Shown: positions 25,579-35,597 of the stretch, piece after piece
Position numbering within the stretch: position 1 is the stretch's first letter
How the letters are laid out: each line of letters opens with the position of its first letter
Origin: Candidatus Zixiibacteriota bacterium
GTDB lineage: Bacteria; Zixibacteria; MSB-5A5; GN15; JAAZOE01
Reading direction: 5' to 3'
Length of the DNA stretch: 64,000 nt
Assembly (NCBI GenBank): GCA_030668485.1
Contig: DAOUTW010000009.1
Span: 1 to 64,000, forward strand
Program-made: the position numbers and the translations under genes
Notes under the pieces: generated by a model
Told to the model about the DNA's origin: nothing
What the model saw: only the letters and a program-made list of their open reading frames with translations
The model's database searches: none

Positions 25579-28500
25579 ATGATGCGAGCAATAAAGTGCA
25601 ATACGGATGCTTCAAAGTGTGTTGTTTCAGTCTTTATCATTTGTCTTTTCCATCTTGTTTTAATATCTGGATCATACGCCTCTGATTCAGATATAGTCGC
25701 AAATGCAAGCGCTTCAGATTCGAACTCAGAGCAAGCGGTACAAGTTTCTCAAGGATCTGCAAATCTAACGTCAAGAAGTCCACAGGATATTTCTTTCATA
25801 GAAGGTGTCAGTAATCTCTCCTCGACGGCATACCTATCAAAACCTGCAGAACTCACCATTCTAACCGCGTGTGTAGCTGTGGGTTTAGGTGGGGCCATTC
25901 TGGGAGGTTTAAAATATACGATATGTTCGTATCTGCCATTTCAAGATTTTGACTGGTATGAATTTGCTGCAGCCTGCATACTGGGAGCAGCGACCGCAAT
26001 AGCGATTTTGATTCTAACAGCTTTCGGACCTACAGTTGTCGCGGCAGTCTTTGGATATGCGGCGGCAGATGAGGCTGGCTTAACGTCAGTGGTAGAATCT
26101 TGGATTGCTGGTAAGCTCAGAAGCGCCGTCTCAGGAATAACTGAAATTACATCCAATTTTCCCAATCTAAAGAACGCTATCGAATCAGTTGATGCAAACC
26201 TAGAAGATTCTATGAGGGACTTTGTGCAGGCTTTAGTCGACGCAAGCTCAGGAGAATATCAGGAACCCGATTTTGATTCGCGATGGATTGATTTCAGTAC
26301 AGCTTCTCCGGAACTGTACGGAGTGACTTACTCTGTAGATGCTGCAGAATACAATTCTGCTTTTGAAACTAGTTGGCGACTTCTAACCCCCGGAGTTAGC
26401 CGAATTACTCTGAACTTCGATTTCTCTAAGGCACCTAGTAACGCGACGCTTCTGTTAACCCATCTTTCATCAGCTGAAGCAACTTGTCCCGGGGGTGGAT
26501 ATTCGCCAGTAGATATTTATATAAATGGCCATCTATTGGAAGATAATTATGATGTCGCAGAGCAACATTGCGGTTTTCATGGATTCAAAACAGATCGGTG
26601 GAATTTATCTGGCCACCTATTAACACAGAATACCGTGGTTATTGAATTAGAAGACGACCCTTGGGCGTGCTCACACTACTGGATCCAAAACATCACGATC
26701 TTTCCAGGCACACCATCTGAGGATGATGAAACCACGTTTTTTGTAAGTCCTTACTCTGGGGACAATGGATCAATAGAACCAAACGATCTTGTATGGGCAT
26801 CTGAATGTGATGATATTGTCTTTACAGCAACCCCAGATGATGGATATAAAGTTCAAAGTTGGTTTTTCGATGGATTAGTTTATCAAGTAGGTGGAACTGT
26901 TTTCGAGATTGCTGATATACAGGCTTCTCATTCAATAAGCGTAACATTTGAACCAATCGATCCTGCCAGATCAATCACTGTTGTGTCACCAAATGGGGGT
27001 GAGTTATATGAGTATCAAGGAAGCTTGAATATTTCGTGGGATTCAGATGGGGGCATTGGTCAATACGTAAAGATCGAAGTGCTTGACAATGGGGTTCCCA
27101 TAGAGACTATGGAGGAAGAGCCTAATATTGGATACAAAGAATACGACATGGGATCAAGTATTCAGGTAGGTACAGATTACCAGATAAAGGTTTCTTCAGT
27201 AAGCTACCCATCAATTTATGATATAAGCGATGCAAGCTTCGAAGTTGTGGATGAGATGCCTCCTCTACCAGATACACTTATCGTGAGTAATTATGATAGC
27301 CTCGTTCTGATTGGTTCTGACGGACAACATCCTAACAATGGTATCTATCTATTAACGAATAACATTGACGCAAACGGTGAGTCTTTCTATCCTCTATTGC
27401 TTTTTGATGGTGTACTTGAAGGGCAAGGATATGCAATCCAGGACCTTGAGTATGAGAACATGGCAGTCAATCTTGTCGGCCTCTTTTCGACTATTGATGA
27501 TAGTGGTATTGTGAGAAATCTGATCATTGAAAGCCCTGACTTTAGAGGCAATCAGTACGTTGGTGCTATTGCGGGAAGAAATGAGGGTCTGATTGCAAAC
27601 TGTAAGGTGATTTCTCCCCAAGGCTCAGAGGTAAGAGGAAATAACTATGTTGGTGGCATTACGGGAGAGAACTACGGAACAATCAAGTCGTGTGTAGTCG
27701 AACAAACCAATTCGGAATTGTCTGTATGGGCCGAATTGAGTGCCGCAGGAGGTATTGTTGGTTATAATCATGGGGCGAGCGCCATTATTCTAGATTGTGT
27801 TGCAGATTGCGGAATAACCGGTAAAGATGATTACACTGGAGGAGTTGCCGGCCGAAACGGGGCAACTATCAGGCGATGCTGCTATATTGGCCCCCATATT
27901 AATGGTAATGATTGGGGTAATGGAGGTGTTGTTGGCTGGAATGAAGGGGGAACTGTCCAAGAGTGTTATTATAACGGGAGTGCATTATCAGGAGAGATTT
28001 TCAATGGAGGTATTGTTGGTTGGTTTGAAGGCGGCCTGATAGAAGATTGCTATGCTGCGGGTCCTATTACTTTCTCACCAAAAGGTGGTTTGGTAGGTAG
28101 GTGTGGTGGGATTATTCGCAACAGCTTCTGGGATACGCAAGTAACTGTTTGTAGCGAAGCCTTTGTTGACGGTAGTTGTACCATTGACAATTCCCATGGC
28201 GAAACCACCGTAGAAATGATGAAGCAGGCTACTTACACTACCAAATACGGTACTAACTGGGATTTTACCAACACTTGGGCAATTCATGAAGATTATGATT
28301 ATCCGAGACTTCGAGGAAATGGTGATAGGCTTCTACCACCAAGCAATACTACAGCCTCACAGGATCTCAGTAGTGGCGTACAAGTCTCCTGGTCTCATTC
28401 AACCTATGAGATATCCGATAGTACTCACAATGCTGTCTACAGAGTTTATCGCTCGGAAAGTGCCGATATTGGGGCTCTGAAGACTGAGTTGACATCAGAA

Positions 28501-29244
28501 TGGCGAGTAGAAAGCGCTTTTCATGATAATAATGCCTCATATGGCGTTACCTATTACTATTGGATCAAGGCAGCCGCAGGATGTTTTGGTTCGCGTGAAA
28601 GCGAGTTTAGCGATGTAGCATCAGGTCAAAGAATCTTCTCCCCTCTTGATGCCCCCGCCGCAGTTTCGGCAAGCGAAGGGCTTCCTCTCACAGTTCTTGT
28701 TGAGTGGGATGCCGTAGCAAATGCTAATTACTATCGCGTATATAGATCTTTGGCATCAGATGTAGTCAAGACTGTCCTTGGAAATTGGGATTCTGAACTA
28801 TCATATATAGATTACCCACCCTATCCAGATACAACTTATTCATACTGGGTTATTGCAGCCGTAGATAACGCAGGAGGGCGAGCTAGTAATTATGGTGGTC
28901 CGGATGATGGTTACTGTGTTGATCCCCCAACTGATGTTGGAGAGGATGATCAGCAATTATTGCCTCAAGTGTTCTCTGTTAGCCAGAATTACCCAAATCC
29001 ATTTAATCCAACTACTAATATAGTATTCGAACTGCCGAGACGTTCACATGTAATGTTGACGATCTATAATGTTCTGGGGCAAACAGTAAATATTCTGGTG
29101 AATCGAGAGATGTCGGCGGGATACTACACTGTGGACTGGGATGGAAGAAGATCGAATGGGAGTCACGTTGCAACAGGTGTCTATTTATACCAATTGGTAG
29201 CTGACGACTACATTGATACGAAGACAATGATTCTATTAAAATAA
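25579..29244 (+). CDS. Large secreted multidomain protein with GLUG repeats and C-terminal sorting-type domain
   Basis: A 1221-aa exported protein. After a signal peptide (residues 13-35) come two hydrophobic stretches (about 91-118 and 129-160). Then follow an InlB/Listeria-Bacteroides-type repeat (about 388-463, GYKVQSWFFDG), a KNH/Ser-Thr-rich domain (VVSPNGGELYEY, about 465-555), a GLUG-repeat region (about 615-850, with repeated G-G-x-x-G motifs), two fibronectin-III-like domains, and a C-terminal FlgD/T9SS-like domain beginning SQNYPNPFNPTTN. The last domain implies surface or secreted location. Function is unknown; a surface adhesin is possible. Codon use is AT-richer than in its neighbours. 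Confidence 0.85.
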   Translation: MMRAIKCNTDASKCVVSVFIICLFHLVLISGSYASDSDIVANASASDSNSEQAVQVSQGSANLTSRSPQDISFIEGVSNLSSTAYLSKPAELTILTACVAVGLGGAILGGLKYTICSYLPFQDFDWYEFAAACILGAATAIAILILTAFGPTVVAAVFGYAAADEAGLTSVVESWIAGKLRSAVSGITEITSNFPNLKNAIESVDANLEDSMRDFVQALVDASSGEYQEPDFDSRWIDFSTASPELYGVTYSVDAAEYNSAFETSWRLLTPGVSRITLNFDFSKAPSNATLLLTHLSSAEATCPGGGYSPVDIYINGHLLEDNYDVAEQHCGFHGFKTDRWNLSGHLLTQNTVVIELEDDPWACSHYWIQNITIFPGTPSEDDETTFFVSPYSGDNGSIEPNDLVWASECDDIVFTATPDDGYKVQSWFFDGLVYQVGGTVFEIADIQASHSISVTFEPIDPARSITVVSPNGGELYEYQGSLNISWDSDGGIGQYVKIEVLDNGVPIETMEEEPNIGYKEYDMGSSIQVGTDYQIKVSSVSYPSIYDISDASFEVVDEMPPLPDTLIVSNYDSLVLIGSDGQHPNNGIYLLTNNIDANGESFYPLLLFDGVLEGQGYAIQDLEYENMAVNLVGLFSTIDDSGIVRNLIIESPDFRGNQYVGAIAGRNEGLIANCKVISPQGSEVRGNNYVGGITGENYGTIKSCVVEQTNSELSVWAELSAAGGIVGYNHGASAIILDCVADCGITGKDDYTGGVAGRNGATIRRCCYIGPHINGNDWGNGGVVGWNEGGTVQECYYNGSALSGEIFNGGIVGWFEGGLIEDCYAAGPITFSPKGGLVGRCGGIIRNSFWDTQVTVCSEAFVDGSCTIDNSHGETTVEMMKQATYTTKYGTNWDFTNTWAIHEDYDYPRLRGNGDRLLPPSNTTASQDLSSGVQVSWSHSTYEISDSTHNAVYRVYRSESADIGALKTELTSEWRVESAFHDNNASYGVTYYYWIKAAAGCFGSRESEFSDVASGQRIFSPLDAPAAVSASEGLPLTVLVEWDAVANANYYRVYRSLASDVVKTVLGNWDSELSYIDYPPYPDTTYSYWVIAAVDNAGGRASNYGGPDDGYCVDPPTDVGEDDQQLLPQVFSVSQNYPNPFNPTTNIVFELPRRSHVMLTIYNVLGQTVNILVNREMSAGYYTVDWDGRRSNGSHVATGVYLYQLVADDYIDTKTMILLK

Positions 29245-29264
29245 CGCAGTTCCTCGATATAGCA

Positions 29265-29298
29265 AATAAGGCAGGCTGTCTGCCTGCCTTATTCTTTT
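29265..29298 (+). terminator. Rho-independent terminator
   Basis: A perfect 12-bp stem (AATAAGGCAGGC / GCCTGCCTTATT) with a five-base loop, followed by CTTTT. It ends the transcript of the large secreted protein. Confidence 0.9.
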
Positions 29299-29484
29299 AG
29301 ATAGCCAAAGTGGCCGCTTGCCTATCGATTTATACTAATGTCTTCCAACGAATTCCATTTATCAGCGAATAACCTGTCCTGACTTCAAACTCGAATTCCA
29401 CAAAATATTGGGAGAGTGATATTGGGGCCTTCACTATCTATGCCATTATTTCACAACAGTATACAAACAAGGGGATATATTACA

Positions 29485-30054
29485 TTACCATGCCAGGAGA
29501 TGTTCGGCCAGGATTTTGAGGCCGATGCCGATCAGGATTATACCGCCGACCCATGCAATTCCGCCGCGCCATTTTAGGCCGATTCTGCGCCCGATCGACA
29601 GCCCGACTATGGTGAAAACCAATGCGACAATGCCTATGATTACTGAAGGATAAATTATTCCGACACCCAGCAGAGCCATTGACAATCCCATCGCGAGAGC
29701 ATCGATCGAGGTAGCGATGGAGAGGATTATCAGAGACATTCCTTTGGTTGGGTCCTGAGTGGCATAATCTTCCGATTTCCCGGCTTCGCGGATCATCTTG
29801 ACGCCGATATAAGACAGGAGGACGAAGGCGATCCAGTGATCGAAGCTTTCGATATAATGCCGCACAGTGGTCCCGGCAAGCCATCCCAGGATCGGCATGA
29901 GAAACTGGAAGAAACCGAAATGAAAACCAAGACGAAAATACTGGCGCCTGGAGATGGAACCATTACATGACAGGTGGAGGCCGACCGCCATGGCAACGGT
30001 GAAAGCATCCATAGCCAGGGCGATGGCGATGAGGAGAATTTCAATAAAAGTCAT
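29485..30054 (-). CDS. mntP: Manganese efflux pump MntP
   Basis: A 189-aa inner-membrane protein with six hydrophobic segments. The paired family motifs ALAMDAFTVAMAVG (first helix) and IATSIDALAMG (fourth helix) carry the acidic residues for metal transport. It exports Mn(II) and protects against manganese excess. In many bacteria the gene is under a yybP-ykoY riboswitch, but I see none in the 125 bases upstream. It is divergent from the next gene. Confidence 0.95.
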   Translation of the reverse strand: MTFIEILLIAIALAMDAFTVAMAVGLHLSCNGSISRRQYFRLGFHFGFFQFLMPILGWLAGTTVRHYIESFDHWIAFVLLSYIGVKMIREAGKSEDYATQDPTKGMSLIILSIATSIDALAMGLSMALLGVGIIYPSVIIGIVALVFTIVGLSIGRRIGLKWRGGIAWVGGIILIGIGLKILAEHLLAW

Positions 30055-30180
30055 GCAACGCTATCCCGATAGACTTGGAATTCATTCGGAATATACGACT
30101 CAAATCGTTCTTCCCAAAGATTTTTCGACCTTTAACATTTTGATGTTGCCTTAAACCATGTAAGGCTGTACCATCGGCCT

Positions 30181-30612
30181 GTGACTGACAAGAAAACCAT
30201 ATGGGCCGGGCTGGCCGCCGGTCTTCTGGGACATATCCTGCAGGGGTTCGGAGCTTACCTCCTGTTCGACCGGTTTTATCTTGAGAATCCTGAGCTGGTG
30301 CGGGATTCCGGGATGATCGTGGCGGTTTATTATCTGGCGTTGAACCTGATTATCGGGCTGGTGATCGCTCACCTGGCGGTTTACCTGAGAAAGGTCTGGG
30401 ACCAGGCGGACTGGATGGTCGGCATCAAGGCCGGATTTATTATATGGGCCGGATCATCGCCGGTATTTATCATCAAGCGCCAGATTATTCTCAAACTTTC
30501 CAACTGGCTTCTTCTTGAAATAGCGGCCGACCTCATAATCTATGTAATCATCGGAGCCGTGGCCGGTTTTCTGGCCGGGCGAGGGATTATCGAAAGAAAG
30601 GAAAAATCATGA
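30181..30612 (+). CDS. Hypothetical membrane protein, four helices
   Basis: A 143-aa protein with four predicted transmembrane helices ([44 protein letters not shown], a short third, and [22 protein letters not shown]). No family recognised. It begins with GTG, with no strong ribosome site. It overlaps the YbjQ-type gene by four bases (ATGA), which indicates translational coupling. Confidence 0.75.
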   Translation: MTDKKTIWAGLAAGLLGHILQGFGAYLLFDRFYLENPELVRDSGMIVAVYYLALNLIIGLVIAHLAVYLRKVWDQADWMVGIKAGFIIWAGSSPVFIIKRQIILKLSNWLLLEIAADLIIYVIIGAVAGFLAGRGIIERKEKS

Positions 30613-30920
30613 TTATTAGTACCACACCAACTATACAGGGTAAAGAGATTCGCGAGTACCTCGGAGTAGTCACTGGCGAAGCGATTATGGGCGCTAATAT
30701 TTTCAAGGATTTGTTCGCCTCTATAACCGATATTGTCGGAGGACGTTCTGCCGCTTATGAGAAGGAATTGCAAAAAGCCCGGAATATTGCTCTTGAGGAG
30801 ATGGAGGTCAAGGCAACCGAAATAGGCGGTACAGCCATTGTCGGGGTCGATCTCGATTATGAGGTAATCCGCGAGGGTATGCTGATGGTGGCAGTATCCG
30901 GAACGGCGGTAAGGCTCTAA
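30609..30920 (+). CDS. YbjQ/UPF0145-family protein
   Basis: A 103-aa protein with the family core [32 protein letters not shown] and [14 protein letters not shown]. YbjQ-type proteins form pentamers and are annotated as heavy-metal-binding or envelope-stress proteins, but their activity is poorly defined. Translationally coupled to the preceding membrane protein, with which it probably works. Confidence 0.93.
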   Translation: MIISTTPTIQGKEIREYLGVVTGEAIMGANIFKDLFASITDIVGGRSAAYEKELQKARNIALEEMEVKATEIGGTAIVGVDLDYEVIREGMLMVAVSGTAVRL

Positions 30921-31113
30921 GAAAAATAATTGTTCCGCAGGGGTGGAAACAGCCGGCAACTTTTTATCATTTTTTTGCATACTGCTCTTGCCGGTATCAA
31001 CTCATATCCGTATCTTGTTGGCTGCCAAGGGATAATTAAGCAGAGATTAGCTTATTCCCCGGCATGCCCTTCGCTTATTAATTTATTGGGAATCCAGACT
31101 TTTAGGAGATAGT

Positions 31114-34062
31114 ATGCTGAAGAGACCCAGTATTTATATCATTGCTGTAATTACGATGCTGATCTGTGCTTCCGGGCTTAAGGCCGGGTACTATTCCGAT
31201 CAGTTGGAAGAATATATCGCCGGAAGAAATGCTGATGAATTCGTGCGGGTCTTAATTGTTCCGGTTTCGGATCACGACCCAGCGGCTCTGAAAAAATCTC
31301 TGGCGACCGATTATGAGACACGTGCCGATCGTCATCGAGCCGGTGTGGCTCGTTTAAAGGCGATTGCAGCGACCACTCAGGTCGAGATTAACAACCGCCT
31401 GGCCGATTTGGAGACACATTCTCAGGCCACAAATACAAAGGCCTTCTGGATCACCAATCTGATCGAGACCGAAATTACGGTTTCCGGGTTGCGGCAGTTG
31501 ATTTCCGAACCGACTGTTGAGAAAATTGAGCTGTATCCGACCATCGTTTCGATCCCGGCTCCTGTCAGTACGCGAATGTCTGCATCTACCGCCGGGGTAC
31601 AACCTAATTTAGAGGCTGTCAAGGCCGATTCGGCCTGGGCGGCCGGATATGATGGCCGCGGGCGGATAATTTGCAGCTTCGATACCGGCGTTGACGGCCT
31701 GCATCAGGCCCTGTATGATAATTATCGGGGGAATAAAGGATATTCAGCTTCCGAGTGCTGGTTTTCCCCGGTAGACAGTTCCGATTTTCCTCATTCGTTC
31801 CCAACGGCAGGATTGAAAGAATCTCACGGTACTCACACGACCGGCCTGATGGTCGGACATGATGACAATACCGGTGACACCATCGGGGTAGCCCCCGGGG
31901 CCGACTGGATCGCGGCGGTCGCTATTGATGTTCCCGGCGCCTCGATTTTTCAATCGTTCCAATGGGCTGTCGACCCGGACGGCGATCCCAATACCGTTTC
32001 CGATATTCCTGATGTAATAAATCATAGCTGGGGCGTGCCCGGAATCGGGTGTGCCGATATTTTCTGGGAAGTGATCGACAATTCCGAAGCGTTGGGAATA
32101 GTGAATATCTTCGCGGCCGGAAACGAAGGTTTATCGCCCTTTACGATTCGCAATCCGGCCAATCGGGCCGAGGATTCATTAACCAATTTTGCGGTCGGTG
32201 CTCTGAGTAATACGTTTGATACTATATGGTTTCAATCTTCGCAGGGGCCGTCCGACTGTGACAGTGTCTCTATAAAACCAAATGTCGTCGCTCCCGGGCA
32301 AACCCTTTTATCCTCGATGCCGGGTGGCGGTTATGGTTATGCTCAGGGAACCTCCGGAGCGGCGCCTCATGTTTCCGGTGCGGTCGCTATCCTTCGCCAG
32401 AAGAAGCCGGATGCCACAGTGGATGAGATCAAGACAGCCCTTTTAAATTCAGCTATCGATATGGGCGATCCGGGGGCCGACAATACTTATGGCTGGGGTC
32501 GGATCGATATCATGGAGGCCTTGCGACTGATTGATCCGATAGAGGCCCCATCGCTGCAAATAGCAAGTCTTCCCTACCCGGAGATAAATCCCGGTGATGC
32601 GGTCAGTCTTGACCTGGCGTTGAAAAATATTGGTGGTTCGGTTAACAACGTAATCGTGACTTTTCTGAATGTTGAAGAAGAGATAGCCGTTCTGACCGAT
32701 GAAATAGTTTTTGGAACGATTGCTATGGGTGAAGTTCTCACCGGAACCGGCACTCTTGATCTTGTATTCGACTCGACGGTGGAATCGGGTCGTTTTTATT
32801 CGATGGATATGGTGCTGGAGGGCGACGGATATTCCGACACCAGACGATTGAATTTCTTTGTCGGGAGCAGGGGCGAAAGGACTTATTTTCATCATGACGC
32901 CGGCCGGGTGAAATTTACGATATCGAATTACGGCGCTTTCGGTTTTTACGGTTATTCCGCGGCAAGCGCTATGATCGGTTCTTTTATACCACTGGGATTC
33001 GATGGTTACCAGCTTGACCGCGACACCAATGACCTGTTCGAGGCGGCCCTGTTAATCGGCGTCGATAGCATGCATGTTTCCGACTGTGCCAAAAATATAG
33101 CCCAGGAGCCGGATAACGATTTTGCCATTTTGCCCGGAGGGTCGATAGTTTCCTACTCCCCCGGTGCAGATGCCGATCAGCAAACGGTCTCGAAATTTGA
33201 CGACCGATATGCTGAGAACCCGATCGGCCTGACGGTGGAACAGAAAAGTTATGGCTGGGTGACCGATCCCGATAACACCTTTGTTATTTTGGAATATATA
33301 ATAACCAATACGTCAGGAGCCGGTATTAACGGTGTCCGAGTCGGTCTATATATGGACTGGGATATTCGTTATTACAGTCAGAATCACGGCTCTTTTTTGC
33401 CGGATGATAATATCGGCTATATGTGCTGGAACAATGGCGATTCAGCCGATTTTCGCGGCGTCAAGGTGCTCAACAGCGAGGGCTTGACCAATCACCGGAT
33501 CTACAATAATCCGACCGAAGTCTATTACAGCAATTTCACCGAGGCGCGCAAGTATCAGGGGCTGGCTGACAACGGTGCGGGTACCATGACGACCAATAGT
33601 GATTATTCTCACGTAACCGCCACCGGGCCGTTCAACATGGCGGTGAATAAATCGGACACCGCCACTTTTGCCATTATCGGCGGGTCCGACTGGGATTCGT
33701 TTATACTCTCGGGCGACCGCGCGGAGTTAAGATATAATGATATCCCGACCGATATCGACGATCAAATCGTCACTCGTCTACCTCGGACATTTGCACTGCA
33801 CCAGAATTACCCCAATCCGTTCAATCCGGCAACGACGATATCGTTCGCCATCCCGAAAGCGGGACAGGTACGGGTTGAGATTTTCGATATCCTGGGACGG
33901 CGGGTCAGGACGATTGCCAACCAATATCTCTCGGCCGGGGAACATGCCCTGGAATGGAACGGACACGACGGGGATGATGAAGCGGTTGCCAGCGGCATAT
34001 ATTTCTACCGAGTGAGTTATAACGGCAACAGTATGACGCGCAAGATGGTTATGATGAAATAA
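31114..34062 (+). CDS. Secreted subtilisin-like (S8) protease with C-terminal sorting-type domain
   Basis: A 982-aa exported serine protease. Signal peptide (MLKRPSIYIIAVITMLICASGLKA), an N-terminal propeptide region, then the S8 domain with Asp190 (SFDTGVDG), His238 (SHGTHTTG), the oxyanion Asn in AAGNEG and Ser414 (GTSGAAPH). After the catalytic domain come about 450 residues of beta-rich domains. It ends in a FlgD/T9SS-like domain (LHQNYPNPFNPATT...). It is probably released or held at the surface and degrades proteins. GGAG before the ATG supports the start. All catalytic residues are present. Confidence 0.95.
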   Translation: MLKRPSIYIIAVITMLICASGLKAGYYSDQLEEYIAGRNADEFVRVLIVPVSDHDPAALKKSLATDYETRADRHRAGVARLKAIAATTQVEINNRLADLETHSQATNTKAFWITNLIETEITVSGLRQLISEPTVEKIELYPTIVSIPAPVSTRMSASTAGVQPNLEAVKADSAWAAGYDGRGRIICSFDTGVDGLHQALYDNYRGNKGYSASECWFSPVDSSDFPHSFPTAGLKESHGTHTTGLMVGHDDNTGDTIGVAPGADWIAAVAIDVPGASIFQSFQWAVDPDGDPNTVSDIPDVINHSWGVPGIGCADIFWEVIDNSEALGIVNIFAAGNEGLSPFTIRNPANRAEDSLTNFAVGALSNTFDTIWFQSSQGPSDCDSVSIKPNVVAPGQTLLSSMPGGGYGYAQGTSGAAPHVSGAVAILRQKKPDATVDEIKTALLNSAIDMGDPGADNTYGWGRIDIMEALRLIDPIEAPSLQIASLPYPEINPGDAVSLDLALKNIGGSVNNVIVTFLNVEEEIAVLTDEIVFGTIAMGEVLTGTGTLDLVFDSTVESGRFYSMDMVLEGDGYSDTRRLNFFVGSRGERTYFHHDAGRVKFTISNYGAFGFYGYSAASAMIGSFIPLGFDGYQLDRDTNDLFEAALLIGVDSMHVSDCAKNIAQEPDNDFAILPGGSIVSYSPGADADQQTVSKFDDRYAENPIGLTVEQKSYGWVTDPDNTFVILEYIITNTSGAGINGVRVGLYMDWDIRYYSQNHGSFLPDDNIGYMCWNNGDSADFRGVKVLNSEGLTNHRIYNNPTEVYYSNFTEARKYQGLADNGAGTMTTNSDYSHVTATGPFNMAVNKSDTATFAIIGGSDWDSFILSGDRAELRYNDIPTDIDDQIVTRLPRTFALHQNYPNPFNPATTISFAIPKAGQVRVEIFDILGRRVRTIANQYLSAGEHALEWNGHDGDDEAVASGIYFYRVSYNGNSMTRKMVMMK

Positions 34063-34186
34063 TAAACGTTCACGAAGCAAAAAGACATATTGGTTTGTCG
34101 CGGAATTCATTCTTGACTTATTATATATGCTGATATAGATTTAGGCTAATTCATCGATTCTATTTTGTAGTGCGAGGGTGGGGATT

Positions 34187-34732
34187 ATGAATACTCGGAG
34201 AATTTTCGTACTGTCAATTTTGCTTTTGTCCGTTTATTGTCAAACTGTTCTGGCGGATAATTCATTATTGGGTAGCAAAGTCAAGATAGAACTTCAAAAC
34301 GGCAATGGTTATTTCGGGAAACTGATAAGTACATCTCGCGATTCCATCGAACTGCTTAGGGGTGGACATGAGACATTGGATTTTGCAGTCGATGATATCC
34401 GGAAAGCATATCGACATAAACCTGCTACAACGACAGGTTTGACAGTAGGGGCTTTTACCGGTTTGATGGCGTCGCTTATCATTCACATTGCAAAAACCAA
34501 TGATGGAAGTAAAAATTCAGTCTTATTTAATAATGGAACGGATAAAACGGTGTTGAATGACGCGTTAGATATCATTTTCATTACAGGTGGCTGTGCGGCG
34601 CTTGGTGCCGCCATCGGGGCGTCAATGTACACCTATCACCCCATAGAAGTCGAGAGCCTGTCGACATCGGCATCCAGCAGCAGTTCGAGAAATACAATGG
34701 AAACAGGTGTCAAAATCACCTTTCGTTTCTGA
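34187..34732 (+). CDS. Hypothetical exported protein, 181 aa
   Basis: Not recognised. Signal peptide (MNTRRIFVLSILLLSVYCQTVLAD), then a small beta-rich segment resembling an Sm-like barrel (GSKVKIELQNGNGYFGKLISTSRDSIELL), two hydrophobic Gly/Ala-rich stretches (about residues 87-103 and 128-148), a Ser run, and a C-terminal VKITFRF. The last residue is Phe, as in many outer-membrane proteins. ATG 34187 has GGGG just upstream; a GTG at 34178 is less likely. Confidence 0.65.
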   Translation: MNTRRIFVLSILLLSVYCQTVLADNSLLGSKVKIELQNGNGYFGKLISTSRDSIELLRGGHETLDFAVDDIRKAYRHKPATTTGLTVGAFTGLMASLIIHIAKTNDGSKNSVLFNNGTDKTVLNDALDIIFITGGCAALGAAIGASMYTYHPIEVESLSTSASSSSSRNTMETGVKITFRF

Positions 34733-34841
34733 TAACATCCGATCCAGGGTGAATAAAAATCAGATGGTTTTAGGGATGGTTATCGCCTGTTTTTTTCCCA
34801 TGACTTATGATTCCAGGCATTAACACATAAGGATAACTTTA

Positions 34842-35123
34842 TCAACATTTGAGGTTGACTACCGTGGCGCCCCATGAACCTCCGGAACCGCCTTCGTGGC
34901 GGAAGTTTTCGACGGCGGGATGTTTACTGAGGATGGAATGGACAATTTCGCGCTGAACGCCGATCCCCTTGCCGTGGATGATCCGCAGGGAATATATCTT
35001 TTTTTCGAGGCAAGCCTCGATGTAATCGACAACGACGTCTTTGACTTCCTTCGGCCTGAACTGATGGAGGTCTAAGGTGCCGTCGATCGGATATTCAATC
35101 GGTTGCTGGTTATCCTGTATCAT
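34842..35123 (-). CDS. Small Smr-domain protein
   Basis: A 93-aa stand-alone Smr domain. The motifs LDLHQF and IIHGKGIG are visible. Smr domains bind and nick branched or mismatched nucleic acids, or cleave RNA in ribosome rescue; in MutS2 they are C-terminal. As a single domain the target cannot be told. It is the last gene of a minus-strand unit behind DUF2953 and GerW-like genes. Confidence 0.92.
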   Translation of the reverse strand: MIQDNQQPIEYPIDGTLDLHQFRPKEVKDVVVDYIEACLEKKIYSLRIIHGKGIGVQREIVHSILSKHPAVENFRHEGGSGGSWGATVVNLKC

Positions 35124-35186
35124 ATGGGAATGACAATGATTTGCCGGCAGGACGATTTCTCGCCCCGCCAGACATGATAATTCGTT

Positions 35187-35594
35187 CTATTCGGATGCTT
35201 CTGCGGCTTTGTCGCCGCCTTTGTCACCATCGCTTGATTTTTTGATTTTGTCCTTGAGGTTCATGATCTTGTTGACGACGCCGGGGATCGCTTCGACAAT
35301 GGAGTCGATTTTCCCCGGTTTTGCCGGCAGGAGCGAGATACCGGTTTCATCCATAATGATAAAGCCGGCCGGTTCGACAATGCATCCGCCGCCGCCGCCG
35401 GCGCCATAACCGCCGACCGATTTTTCTTTTTCGCCCTCACCGCCGCCGGCGCCGAATCCGACGCTGATTTTGACGATCGGGACTACCGTTTTTCCACCCA
35501 CGGTAACGGCTTCACCGATGATCGATTCGGCTGAGGCGATCTGTTTCAACTCGCCGACGATCCCGGTAATGACTTCCATGACATTATTAGCCAT
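35187..35594 (-). CDS. GerW/YtfJ-family protein
   Basis: A 135-aa protein with the GerW fold: TVGGKTVVPIVKISVGFGAGGG, the Gly-rich loop, then GGGGGCIVEPAGFIIMDETGISLLPA. It has an acidic/Lys tail (KSSDGDKGGDK). In Bacillus, ytfJ (gerW) is a sporulation/germination gene and is paired with ytfI (DUF2953), exactly as here. Nothing else in the window suggests sporulation, so the pair must have another role in this diderm. The start at 35594 has AGAGG 7 bases upstream. Confidence 0.93.
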   Translation of the reverse strand: MANNVMEVITGIVGELKQIASAESIIGEAVTVGGKTVVPIVKISVGFGAGGGEGEKEKSVGGYGAGGGGGCIVEPAGFIIMDETGISLLPAKPGKIDSIVEAIPGVVNKIMNLKDKIKKSSDGDKGGDKAAEASE

Positions 35595-35597
35595 CAC

